Below are positions 53,163 to 62,170 of a stretch of 64,000 bases of DNA, one piece after another. The stretch is from Rhynchopus sp. YZ270_cl-10 (lineage: Eukaryota > Euglenozoa > Diplonemea > Diplonemida > Diplonemidae). The notes beneath the pieces were generated by a model that saw only the letters and a program-made list of their open reading frames with translations, searched no databases and was not told where the DNA came from. Numbering within the stretch: the first letter of the stretch is position 1; each line of letters opens with the position of its first letter. The stretch covers positions 806,001 to 870,000 of the forward strand of contig OZ037912.1 of NCBI GenBank assembly GCA_964035575.1, read 5' to 3'. Both the position numbers and the translations under genes were made by a program.

Positions 53163-53670
53163 AGACGAGCGCGATGATCTCTCTTGTGTGGCAGATGTCA
53201 CACTGATGTCGCTGATACTACTACCCACCGGGCCATCATCAGATGGGGGTGGCGGGGCGGAGGGGGGGGGCATTGATGACGGATTTCTTCCGTTTTTTGG
53301 CAGTTTTGTCGCATGCTCTGGGGGAAGACGAGCGTTTTCTTTTTGAAGAACGTGTTGATGGATTCTGTTTACGGGAGGGGGGAGAAACAGAACGCTTTAG
53401 TTTTAAAATACGGTTGGGCTCAGGGTCACCCTCAGCAGGCGGCACGTCATTCGCGGCAGGCCGATCTCCCGCTGCGAGGACGTCGTCGATCATGTCACCC
53501 TCCGATGTGCCAGCAGAGGAGGTTGGAGGTGAAGACCACCTAGATGCTCTAGCTGATATGCTAGGGCCGTAGGCATCGAGTGGTGCAGTTCCCCATGCCG
53601 GGTCAGCGAGCCATCGGACGGACCTTGACAGCTGTGACCTGATAACAGCGATGCTATCGACACCTAGACG
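53163..53670 (-). pseudogene. Coding-like region inside the 2.9-kb TIR element
   Basis: On the minus strand a frame from about 53670 to 53240 reads SIAVIRSQLSRSVRWLADPA, then EGDMIDDVLAAGDRPAANDV, then the basic stretch STRSSKRKRSSSPRACDKTA, KKRKK, which looks like a nuclear localisation signal, ending near 53239. Just past a C run another frame continues DDGPVGSSISDISVTSATQE. A one-base slip in the C run may separate them. A second patch near 53870-53790 reads HQLFRGHCFAVTMKGRRFGY. The plus strand is also partly open, so the strand call is not certain. No transposase motif is seen. Confidence 0.4.
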
Positions 53671-55094
53671 GGCACGTTTTTTTTTTTTTTTTTGTCAACA
53701 AAAATGTCACTTTTACGTGGGGTACGGGGCGGCTTCTTGTTTGTTTGTTTTTTTGTTGTAGTCTCTACTTTTACATTCAATTTCTCTTAACAGGTACCCG
53801 AACCGACGACCCTTCATCGTGACAGCGAAGCAGTGCCCACGGAAGAGCTGGTGCAATTGCCACCCTAATTATTATGAAACTCTTAGTCAGTCACTGCTAT
53901 AGCCATTTAACCCAGGGAGCATAGCTAGTGCAAGAAATTCGACTTCGGGATCCGGAAAGTCTGTCCTCTGCTTGCGGAGGACTAGACACAAGAAAATATT
54001 GCGTTCCCCCAGAATACTAATTTTTGTCACAGTAATTTTTGCCCAGGGCATGCTCTTGAAGCATGGCGGCTTGGTGTGAGAAGGGGCAGTGTGTTGTTTT
54101 GTTCTAGATTTCAACGGTTGTTAGAACGAGTCAAGTGGATGCTTATCTAAACACTGACTTTAGTACAGACCCGAGAGATCACACATGACTTTGAGGAAAG
54201 AACAAAGCAATGCATCTGTACCCGCACGCCAGGTTGTAGTTACTTCAGAATTTTCTTGAGTTTGCATGAACGAGGAGGGGGTGATTCATTCTTCGGGAAC
54301 GCTTAGTATACCATGGAATGATCATCTCAAAAAAACAGTGGGGGCTGAATTCATATCCCTTAGAATTGCGAATTCAGCCTTTGCAGAAGGTACGTCTTAC
54401 TTGTACTTGTACTTGTATGCCGTGTCACCCTTCTCAACCTTACCGGTTCACAGCTCGCAAGAGCAATGTAACCCTTCTCGCTATTGCAAACTTAAGAATT
54501 TTCTGCTGTAACTTACCAAAATCGATTTTCTTTCACCCCAAACACCCGCAACACCCCACCTGCTACTTCGGTAGCCTGTGTTGTTGGGAGTTGGTTCTCA
54601 TGTTGATCCCCAGTGACTGTCTAGCACTGCTTCTTCTGAGCCCAACGTTGTTTGGCCTGTCGACGTAATAAATACGAAGACAGGGCGGCGGTGCCAACAA
54701 TTTTCCAATGATGTAACGTTTTATCTGATTGATTATCGTTTGATATACCTTGTGTGTGCTTCATGCACACCATGCAAGGAATATCGAACGGTATTTCAAG
54801 CGATATTCGTTATTTCGTTTGGCAAACGTACTACGATCGTACTACGATCGTAATGATCGTACTACGATCGTACTACGATCGTTTACGATCGTAGTACGAT
54901 CGTAGTTGATCGTAGTACGATATTTTACGATCGTTACGATCGTTTTTTGGTACGATCGTAAACGATCGTACTACGATCGTAGGCAACCCGTGAAAAAAAA
55001 AAAAAAAAAAAAAAACCTAAAAATTAAAAATATACAAAATGACATTCCCCCCAATTTCCCCTTCTATTTTTTTTGAAGAATTGTAGGAATTATT

Positions 55095-55165
55095 GGTTGT
55101 GGTTGAAGGGAGGTGCTATTTTTCTGCTATTTTTTTTTTTTTTTTGGGGTCGTTGGCCACACCAG
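55095..55165 (+). repeat. Family J repeat
   Basis: GGTTGTGGTTGAAGGGAGGT, GCTATTTTTCTGCTATTTT, GGGGTCGTTGGCCACACCA. It matches the right half of the intronic element at 26.83-26.95 kb. Confidence 0.6.
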
Positions 55166-55271
55166 GAATAGGGTCTCACTCTCTCCCCTACCACCCACCC
55201 ACCCATCCCCCCTTTTTTCAGTCCTTATTTTTTTTCTCCAAAATTTTTCATTTTTTTGTGTTGTCTCAAAA

Positions 55272-55937
55272 ATGGAAAGTGGTGTCGATGTGAGAGATAT
55301 TTCAAGCTATGCGGAGGCCGAGCTGACTCGAGAACTTGCGCAGTTGAGGGGGAATTTGGTGAGACAGGTTGACATGAACCGGAAGCTAGCAGACCTGCAG
55401 AGACGACAACAGGCGATTGTCTCCACAGAACTGAAAAACCGCATTGCTGCGAGCACGCCACACACCGCACCACAACCTACACCACAAACCACATCCACAC
55501 AGCCTACTCTCTACTACAGCCCAGAAGGCTATCCATATACATACGACTCACGCACCGGGGAGACCCTCTGGGGGCCTCCAGGCACCTCTGTTGCCTCTGG
55601 CAGTGCTCTCCACATCTCCGACGCACCGCCGCACAGGATATCCCCAAAACGGAGTGATCGGGAGGAGCGTTTGCTGCCGATTCGCGCCCCGGTGGCTGCA
55701 GCGTCGGTGCTTGCGGGGGGTGGGGTGTTGGTGGGAGGAGGAGGGGGAGGAGGGGGGAGGGTGGCGTCAGGGTCCCGTGGAAGTTGGGGGGGTGGAGGTG
55801 GGGGAGTGGAGCAGCGTCCCCCGGAGGTGGCGGTGCTGCTGCCGCACGACACAAAGGGGCCGGCGTTGGTGTCACGAGGGGGGCTGCATCCGTCCCCGAT
55901 ATTTTCGCCGGCTTCAACGAATATGGCGATCCTGTGA
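55272..55937 (+). CDS. WW-like domain protein with glycine-rich C-terminus
   Basis: The 221-residue protein has a coiled-coil start (ELTRELAQLRGNLVRQVDMN, RKLADLQRRQQAIV). Next comes LYYSPEGYPYTYDSRTGETL, WGPPG: the second half of a WW domain (YxYDxxTGExxW...P) with Tyr where the first Trp is expected. A Gly-rich stretch and a disordered tail follow. WW domains bind proline-rich ligands; with the first Trp missing the fold may be shifted or the domain may be a splicing-factor-type variant. The start follows a CCCCTTTTTTCAG acceptor-like site at 55220, 51 bp upstream. No TM segments. RNA-processing or cytoskeletal role cannot be decided. Confidence 0.65.
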   Translation: MESGVDVRDISSYAEAELTRELAQLRGNLVRQVDMNRKLADLQRRQQAIVSTELKNRIAASTPHTAPQPTPQTTSTQPTLYYSPEGYPYTYDSRTGETLWGPPGTSVASGSALHISDAPPHRISPKRSDREERLLPIRAPVAAASVLAGGGVLVGGGGGGGGRVASGSRGSWGGGGGGVEQRPPEVAVLLPHDTKGPALVSRGGLHPSPIFSPASTNMAIL

Positions 55938-56429
55938 AAAGGAATGAAAGACCGTGAAATGAATCGACCCAATTCCTCAAAAGGGTGTCACCTAGTTGAA
56001 GTTTAGAAGAAAAAAAATCCCCCAAAAAAATGGGTGGTTATGAGAGGATTCAAATGAGGGTTTTTCTTAAGGGAGAACAGAATTGATGTTGCTGCTGGTG
56101 GTGTACACTCAGATTTTTTTTTCTCCTTCCATTTTAAAGAGTGTAGAAAAAAGGTGCTGTAGAAAAATCATCAGATCTGTGTTGTCATACCAGTCGCAGC
56201 GGCAATGTCTCTGGGGGGGTGGTGCAAAAAATTATTGTTATTTGTGTCGATTAGATTTGTTTTTTAGAGTGTGAATTTTTTGCGTTCCAAAAAAAAAAAC
56301 GCAGCCGCAAAAGTAATTATTCAGGACAAAAAGAACCCCCTCTTTTTTTTTTTTGGTATTTATTGCAGCAGGAGCAGCACCGTGTGTTCTTCCTCCCTCT
56401 TGGCCCCTCTCCTTCACCCCCCTTTCTCA

Positions 56430-56640
56430 ACAATGAGCATGTTTGCTGCCATAAGGCAACGCGCATTGGCACACCCTTCAAATTAACCTAATCAGAACCC
56501 ATCGATCTTGCCCCAATGATGCAGGGAAGAAGACCCGCAGCATGCAATTACCTCGGTGTACGGAATGCCAGAGGCGGGTCTGCTTTTGCGATATGTGGGG
56601 GTTTTGACAACCATGTTCCCAACGCACATCAGACACCTGG
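56430..56640 (+). pseudogene. Cysteine-rich coding relic, possibly piggyBac-type transposase tail
   Basis: Reading frames here give RQRALAHPSN, GKKTRSMQLPRCTECQRRVC, FCDMWGF and DNHVPNAHQTPG. A C-x2-C...C-x-C...H arrangement after a basic stretch at the end of a protein resembles the C-terminal zinc ribbon of piggyBac transposases. The frame is interrupted: a one-base shift in the TTTT after GGG would separate the last two pieces. Short and decayed; low certainty. Confidence 0.3.
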
Positions 56641-56790
56641 ATGAGGTGGTCTCGCAAACCCGTCTCGTTCAGGTAGTATACTACAGTGGGAAAGGTGCAC
56701 TAATGTTCTACTGTAAAAAAAGGTCGAACTTCCTGAAAAATCCTGAAAAGGCCGAACATTATTACGGTCGAACATTAGTACGATCGATAA

Positions 56791-56940
56791 CACGGTGGCC
56801 CATTGGACCCTCTGAGGGGTACCCCGGGGGGTACCCCACAGGGTAGGGTACGGTCCGTGAGGGGTACCCTTGGGGGGTGCCCGCTGGGTTTGGGGTACCC
56901 CGCTCGGACCGTACCCTAAGGGTCCGTTTGGGCCACCGTG
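56791..56940. mobile_element. TIR element with GGGGTACCCC array
   Basis: Ends CACGGTGGCCCATTGGACCC and GGGTCCGTTTGGGCCACCGTG are inverted repeats, near perfect. The 150-bp body holds several copies of the palindrome GGGGTACCCC and of GGTACGGTCC/GGACCGTACC. It is inserted in a fragment of the CCGTATTCG-type element. No clear target duplication. Confidence 0.75.
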
Positions 56941-56948
56941 AATTAATA

Positions 56949-57760
56949 CAGGGGGGGGGCCGAATATAAGGGGCAGGCCAAATACAAGGGGCACCTAGGG
57001 TTTGGGAAATTTTCGCGGGGTGCCCGCTAAATATAAGGGGCACCCCCTTTTGCTGTTCTGGGAACCCATTTTTGACTCTGCCCGCCAGTGTCAATCGTCA
57101 GTTGGGAAGAAAGTAGGTGCAAAATTTGAGTGTTACTTCAAAAAAACCCGCCTGCGGCGGGCGATTTCCTTACCCACTCGCTGCACTTGCTATTTTCGTT
57201 TCATACGATACGAAGAGGGGAGTTCAAGAGAATAGACCTATCTGCTTTAGTGAGGAGATGTAGTGGCCTGGGGCTGGGGCTTTTGGTAAATTCACAGATA
57301 GTGGCAGATCCTTGTCTTTTACCAGTAGGTGTACAAAGGCACACTCTTTCGGTTGCAAATGGAATGTGCGTACTGAGCAGCTTCACTGCCTACACGTAGT
57401 TCGCGGATGGCTTCGCGGGGATCACTAACACCCGTACAACTGTCTGGTGCCCGTATGAACTGGCTTTTCAGGTCAAACATGGCCTGAAAATGTGTACAAA
57501 CCGAGTGAAAACGGGTAAAGCTGTGTGTTAGGGCCAAAAATGGGGGAAAATTTAAACACCTAAAAATTGGTCCATTTTTTCGAAATGACCCCACCACTTG
57601 CCGGACGGATTTCGGAAACGCCGAAAAACGAGGGTTCCGGCCTCGAGTCCTTACCCGCCTCCTGAAAAAGCCACCCCGAGGGAGAGGGGATTTTGGCCCA
57701 TTTTTACCGATTTGGCACGCCAAATATAAGGGGCGCCCCTTGTATTCGGCCCGCCCCCTG
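56949..57760. mobile_element. TA-flanked element (CAGGGGGG...CCCCCTG)
   Basis: CAGGGGGGGGGCCGAATATA, AGGGGC at the left and GCCCCTTGTATTCGGCCCGC, CCCCTG at the right are inverted, with TA on both outer sides. Internal inverted ACAAGGGGCACC and AAATATAAGGGGC repeats and the shared TGACCCCACCACTTG block are present. The TA target fits mariner/pogo-like elements. No transposase frame; the 812 bp are non-autonomous or degraded. Confidence 0.7.
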
Positions 57761-57848
57761 TAACATTTGTACGAATACATGGAAACCACAAAACCCTCAA
57801 AAGGTGGGTTTGGGGAGGGGTGTTTTTAAAGATATAAACACAAACACA

Positions 57849-58387
57849 ATGTCCGACGCAGACGCAATCACCGCCGCCAAACAGGCCCTCGACATGCAGA
57901 TGAGCGCGCCCCCCTACAACGTCGTGAGCCCTCAGTACATCGGGCGCGACTGGCAGGGCTGTTGCGTGGTTAGCTCTGTCGCGTTTGGGAAGGACCAGAA
58001 GTACACAGGGCTTGCGAAGGACGGGGTCCCTAAGGGGTGGGGCATTCTCGAGCACCACCTGGGATTGGTGCAGATCTGCAGCGATTGGGAGGACGGCAAA
58101 GCAAACGGGACCGGCACACTCATCACAGAGGGCACAACACACTACGGATCCTGGGAGATGGGTGTACGGGTGGGGTGGTTTTCCCTCGTCAAGGACGGCG
58201 GCATCTACCTGGAGGAGTACGCACCCGACGGCGAACTCAAACGCCGCATCAAATGGAAAAAAGACCGCAGCCACAAACGCTGTACACGCTGCGAACGTCT
58301 CTATGTCCCTTCTGCAAACACGGAGGATGCACCATCATGCAGGTACCACCCCGATGATATGGACCATAACGGAACTTATGGATGTTG
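57849..58387 (+). CDS. MORN-like protein with cysteine/histidine zinc motif, last exon(s) not found
   Basis: The first 179 residues have MORN-style segments (KYTGLAKDGVPKGWGILE, DWEDGKANGTGTLITEGTTH, YGSWEMGVRVGWFSLVKDGG), which usually mediate membrane or protein contacts at cortical or flagellar structures. Then follows a metal-binding start, CTRCERLYVPSANTEDAPSC, RYHPDD...YGC. C-x2-C...C-x-YH...GxYxCW is the beginning of a zinc module that normally ends in further cysteines, so more protein is expected. The exon appears to end at TGTTG | GTATGT (58388). A transposon (58455-58877) lies directly in the following intron and I could not find the next exon. The start is 88 bp after another transposon. 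Read without splicing, the frame runs to 58568 but enters the transposon. Confidence 0.6.
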
Positions 58388-58454
58388 GTATGTTCAAAAG
58401 GGGAGGATTCTTAGGGGGGGAATGATCGTTTTTTTTCTTCACGTAGTGTTATTA

Positions 58455-58877
58455 CAGGGGGGTAGCCAAATAAAAGGGGCGCCGCTCTTATTCGGCGTGC
58501 CTAATCGCAAAGTATTGGGTTTTCCGAGCTTTCGGGGTCAACTTGGGGGGTCCTGTACAAAACCTTAAGGGGGGTCCAAAAAAAATTTTCCCACCAATTT
58601 TTGCCCACAAAAAAGTCATTTCTCAGCGCAAAGTGACCCCATCACAGCACGCACAGACTCCCGAGAATCGAAAAAAAAATTTTTTTTTTTCGATTTTTTG
58701 TGGGCAAAAATCGGTCGAAAATTTTTTCAGGCCCCCAACCAGTACCTCCCTTAAGACTTTGTATAGGAGGGGGGGTGCCCCTCTTATTTTCCAGAGTTCG
58801 CCAGATCCCAGGGTGCCGCTCTTATTACCCCTGCCGCTCTTATTCGGCCTGCCGCTCTTATTAAGCCCCCCCCCCTG
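58455..58877. mobile_element. TA-flanked element, second copy of the CAGGGG family
   Basis: CAGGGGGGTAGCCAAATAAA, AGGGGCGCC at the left and GCCGCTCTTATTAAGCCCCC, CCTG at the right are inverted, with TA outside both ends. The middle has a TTTTTTTGTGGGCAAAAATC/GATTTTTGTGGGC-like inverted pair and GTGACCCCATCACAGCACG. It is a shorter relative of the 56.95-57.76-kb element, and the pair brackets the MORN-like exon. Confidence 0.7.
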
Positions 58878-59460
58878 TAGAAAACCCGAATAAAGCCAAC
58901 GTTTTAATCGCTTGATATTTTCTCCTAAATTTCTTCAATTCAGATCTCAGACACTGTTTTTGGTGTTCAACGGAAAAAATAATCTTTCCCCTTTTCCTAG
59001 AGTAGTCAAGATCAGTTGGCGATTGTATTATTCGGGGTTTTAAAGTTTTCTGTATATTTGTTTGTAAGGTGACATAAGAAAGATGACAGTCACACAGCAA
59101 ACCTATTGAATTATCCCAACATCAACAAATAAAATCAAAACAGTGGTGCCATGAGTGTGTACAATCCGCGTGGGTGTTCTTTGACCGTCCATACGACGTC
59201 GTGAAAGCGAAGAAGCAACGGGAAGGAGCTGTGCGAAACAAAACAAAAAAAAAAAAAGGAGGAAAAAAATGCAAAATGCAGAACCAATAAAACAGAACAA
59301 ACCACACCTTTTCACCGAGGTTGAAGATTTTTTTGTTTTTTTGAGTTTTTTATTTTTGGGAAGAGGGGGGTCGTTGCCTCCTTCTCCCGTTTAGATTATT
59401 ATTTGCAAAAAAGGGGGAGGAGAGTGAAAAACTTCCTCTCCACAGAAAAGAGAGAAAAAT

Positions 59461-59508
59461 AGTAGATGACTCATCCGTGTCTACACCAATACAACCCATT
59501 TCAACATA
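59461..59508 (+). repeat. Family B repeat, truncated
   Basis: AGTAGATGACTCATCCGTGT, CTACACCAATACAACCCATT. The CCTTGGG part is missing. Confidence 0.5.
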
Positions 59509-60023
59509 AAACAGAAGGGGCAATCTATGCCACTATTTCTAACAAAAAAAAAAAAAAAAAAGCACTATTTAGAAAAACCCCCAAAACCCCCATTCTTTTC
59601 CCCACAAAATAGATCTATCCACCCACACTTCACTTCCCCCCCCCCAAAGATAAAATTTGTCCGTCAAGAGAGAGGACGACGCGCTCTTTTGTACCCGCAA
59701 ACCCGGGTTTGTGGGTTTACCGACAGCCTCGGGACCTTCTCTGCTTGTCCGACCGAGGTGAGGGGGGAGCGATGCCATCAATGCTGTAGCTGTCGCTGGT
59801 GCAGTCGCGGGTGCAGGTGCTCGCTCTGGTGCTTGCGCGGCGACGTCGGTGCTCCCGCCGCGACCATCAAGTAGTATCGCTACTGATGTCGCCATTTTTG
59901 CGAGGCACAACTCCGTAGTCTCGCGCAACCGCAAACCCTGCTGCACTTTGATGACAAGCCATTTTCTCGTCTTTTCGTTCTGCTCTTTTTTATCAATGAT
60001 TTCAGTCAAAAACACCCCCCTTC

Positions 60024-60297
60024 CAGACTGCAGACTAAGGAATCATTTAATTAATTACAATACTCACCCGATTTTTTTTTTGAAAATGGGCCCCACGTAT
60101 TAGTGACCGGGGTCATATTTCCCAAAATATAAGTGGTCAAAAAATTGTCCATTTCTTCAGATTGACCCCACCACTGACTGGGATCGGCTCAAAAGTGCAA
60201 ATAACGGCGTTTTCGCCTGCATTGTTTTGTTACGAAACCCCGTGCAGACTAGCATTTAATTAATTACCAGACCCCCCAATCCTTAGTCTGCAGACTG
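60024..60297. mobile_element. TIR element (CAGACTGCAGACTAAGG)
   Basis: CAGACTGCAGACTAAGGA at the left, with ATTTAATTAATTA next to it, is mirrored by TCCTTAGTCTGCAGACTG and TAATTAATTAC at the right. The interior holds the AAAATGGGCCCCACGTAT...GACCCCACCACTG repeat found at 27.59 kb. It lies 77 bp upstream of the MGCC-PDZ gene. Flanks CCCCCTTC and CCCCCTCC could be an 8-bp duplication with one mismatch. Confidence 0.7.
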
Positions 60298-60373
60298 CCC
60301 CCTCCCCCCTCCCACAACCACAAAGGGACCACACATCTTCTCTCTCTCCGTGGAGAGAGGACGAAGAGAAAAA

Positions 60374-61033
60374 ATGGGATGCTGCAACAGCAAACGGGTC
60401 GAACCGACAAAGCAGACTACCGACAAGGCCAGCACCAAATCCACTGGGGGCACGCCAAAGGCGACGTCGGGCGACGCAATACCAGCAGCATCCTCCCCTA
60501 CGCCCTTCTCCCCCAACGCATCCTCCACATCACTCTTGAATACCAGCGTATGCCGAGGGCACAGCGCTGCTGTTGAAGTTAACATAAAAATGCGATGCGA
60601 AGATACCCTTGGTGTGGAGTGGGAAGGGACCCCCCATTGCATTATCGCAGCAGCACTGCAAGAGGGGTATCCAGCGATGACAGCAGGGATGGAGCCGGGG
60701 TGGCAGGTATTGAAAATATGCGATGCCCAAATTAATGACCAAGAAGGGCTTGAGGAGGCGTTGGCGAAGGTGAAATCGGGTGATTTAGATTCGGCAAGGT
60801 TTTTGATGATCCCAACGTACACCCGAGCTGAAGTTGCGCAACATAACAAATCGGGTGACTGTTGGGTTATCATTGACCACCACGAAGTCTACGACGTGTC
60901 CAACACAGAGCACGAAACAGACCTTCTCCCTTCTGCAGGCACCGTCTGCGCCGCAAAGGACCTTTCTAAAAAGGCGCAAAGAGGAATACACATTGGCAAC
61001 ATCAGACCAGATGCACTCAACGTTAGGTCATAA
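60374..61033 (+). CDS. MGCC-anchored protein with PDZ-like and cytochrome-b5-like domains
   Basis: The 219-residue protein starts MGCCNSKR, a strong myristoylation/dual-palmitoylation signal, followed by a Ser/Thr/Pro linker (residues 9-65). Residues about 70-146 (CEDTLGVEWEGTPHCIIAAA, YPAMTAGMEPGWQVLKICDA, EGLEEALAKVKSG) have the strand order and GxxPGxxVLxIxG-like turn of a PDZ domain. Residues 150-215 open as a cytochrome b5 domain, TRAEVAQHNKSGDCWVIIDH, HEVYDVS, but the HPGG motif with the first heme-ligand His is replaced (NTEHETD), and the second ligand is not evident. It is therefore likely a non-heme b5-like fold. Membrane-tethered adaptor is the best inference. The frame is open 24 bp upstream, but this ATG gives the acylation motif. 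Confidence 0.75.
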   Translation: MGCCNSKRVEPTKQTTDKASTKSTGGTPKATSGDAIPAASSPTPFSPNASSTSLLNTSVCRGHSAAVEVNIKMRCEDTLGVEWEGTPHCIIAAALQEGYPAMTAGMEPGWQVLKICDAQINDQEGLEEALAKVKSGDLDSARFLMIPTYTRAEVAQHNKSGDCWVIIDHHEVYDVSNTEHETDLLPSAGTVCAAKDLSKKAQRGIHIGNIRPDALNVRS

Positions 61034-61100
61034 AAGGGGTGGGGGGGAGGTGTTGGAGGATTTCCTCCAGGTTGCTACAATTTTTTCTCTTCCACAAAAA

Positions 61101-61172
61101 ACAGTGGAGATTGCATAAAAACTGTGGCAACACAACCGAGGCAACTACACTCCAACAATTTATCAAAAAAAA
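61101..61172 (+). repeat. Family A repeat
   Basis: ACAGTGGAGATTGCATAAAA, ACTGTGGCAACACAACCGAG, then CTCCAACAATTTATC and an A run. A family G repeat follows directly. Confidence 0.7.
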
Positions 61173-61189
61173 GAGGAGACGACGTTGAT

Positions 61190-61238
61190 GGACAAAACTC
61201 CATCTTTCGAATGAAAATATTTATCTTAATCATCTTCT
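61190..61238 (+). repeat. Family G repeat
   Basis: GACAAAACTCCATCTTTCGA, ATGAAAATATTTATCTTAAT. Another empty-site reference for the 45-kb insertion. Confidence 0.6.
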
Positions 61239-61449
61239 TCCCATGCTAACTCAGGTTTTTTTTCTTTTTTCCTTTTTTTTGCGTTTTTTCGTCCTCAACC
61301 GGACCCTGCATCTGATCGGACCTCTGTGTCTCCAATGTACATCCCCGTTCATCTGATAAGAGGAAGCGGGAGTAGCACATATCAGATGTATACCACGAAA
61401 TGGATGTGTCGGAGGACTGGGGGTCAACCCCCGGTACACCCGGTCATGT

Positions 61450-61503
61450 ATCAAAGGTACACTGTTCACGAGAGGGCTTTGTATTTCAAGTCAACTTTTT
61501 TGG
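61450..61503 (+). repeat. Family D repeat, copy 5
   Basis: AAAGGTACACTGTTCACGAG, AGGGCTTTGTATTTCAAGTC, AACTTTTTTG. The closest match to consensus. Confidence 0.7.
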
Positions 61504-62061
61504 GAAAAGTCACGCAGTGCCCAAATTTCTAGTACCCATTTAGGATACCCACTGGGTATTATCCAAAAATGGGTACTAGAAATTTGGGTACTAAGATATT
61601 TACCCCGCTTTGTTTTTTGCTCGGAGTTTATTATGATAATTGTTGAGAAGGCTCCAAAATATCGACATTATATCTCTTCCCCCCCGAACCTAACTTATTG
61701 AAAATAAACGAGGGAGTTTTGCAAAAGAACCCCATATTTTGATAGAGTAGGAAGAAGTGATGACAATGGATGCAAGAAAAATACAAAAAAGAACACTAAA
61801 GTAAGGTGAAGGGTTATGTCTCTCCCTGTGAGTCTCGGCATCTTTCAATGTTGTTTTTTTCTCTTTATTGTGTGATATTGTCTGATTTACCCCACCGTAG
61901 TTGTTTTAGCAGTGCCCGCACCCGTAACGGTGTTGTCGTACTCAGCAACACCGGAATTTTTTTTATGTGTGATCTGTGAGGAAGCGTTCCCACTTCAATA
62001 TCTACCCCATTTTTTCCTTGACGCGATTTTTTGCCCAGGGGGGGGGGGGGGGGGTTTTTTT
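61504..62061. other. Gene-free spacer
   Basis: A small inverted pair, AAATTTCTAGTACCCATTT and AAATGGGTACTAGAAATTT, surrounds GGATACCCACTGGGTATT at 61523-61582. No gene seen. Confidence 0.5.
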
Positions 62062-62170
62062 TGGCCTCAAAGGCTTCCTCTTCACAGCCAGGTAGTGGGA
62101 AGCGTATTGCAGTAATGAAAATATCAACACAGAATATTTATTACACACTTTACGCACAAAATTAGAATCA
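62062..62170 (+). repeat. Family H repeat, copy 2
   Basis: GGCCTCAAAGGCTTCCTCTT, CACAGCCAGGTAGTGGGAAG, CGTATTGCAGTAATGAAAAT, ATCAACACAGAATATTTATT, CTTTACGCACAAAAT. It follows a run of 17 G. Confidence 0.7.

Larger units (their letters stand above)
52083..54992. mobile_element. 2.9-kb TIR element with TACGATCGTA palindromic arrays
   Basis: The outermost bases CACGGGTTGCCTACGATCGT and ACGATCGTAGGCAACCCGTG are perfect inverted repeats. Each end is an array of TACGATCGTA, the 10-bp palindrome, and part-copies: 52092-52282 on the left and 54827-54983 on the right, each with a dozen or so CGATC cores. The flanks are A runs on both sides, so a duplication cannot be judged. Between the arrays lie degenerate A/T-rich tandem blocks (52290-52870) and a region with coding character (53160-54120). 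No known transposase is recognised. This could be an autonomous or recently autonomous member of the palindromic-array class seen elsewhere in the window. Confidence 0.75.

Noticed and set aside
53887-54114. Minus-strand frame ending DPEVEFLALAMLPGLNGYSSD taken as a retroelement RNase H segment
   Set aside because: Only a short chance-level resemblance; it lies inside the 2.9-kb TIR element and has no other supporting motif.
55504-56025. 173-codon minus-strand proline-rich frame
   Set aside because: Antisense of the glycine-rich tail of the WW-like gene; low complexity.
59569-60015. 148-codon minus-strand Ala/Pro-rich frame
   Set aside because: Composition is repetitive (APATAPATATAL), it overlaps homopolymers, and it opposes the strand of every accepted gene.
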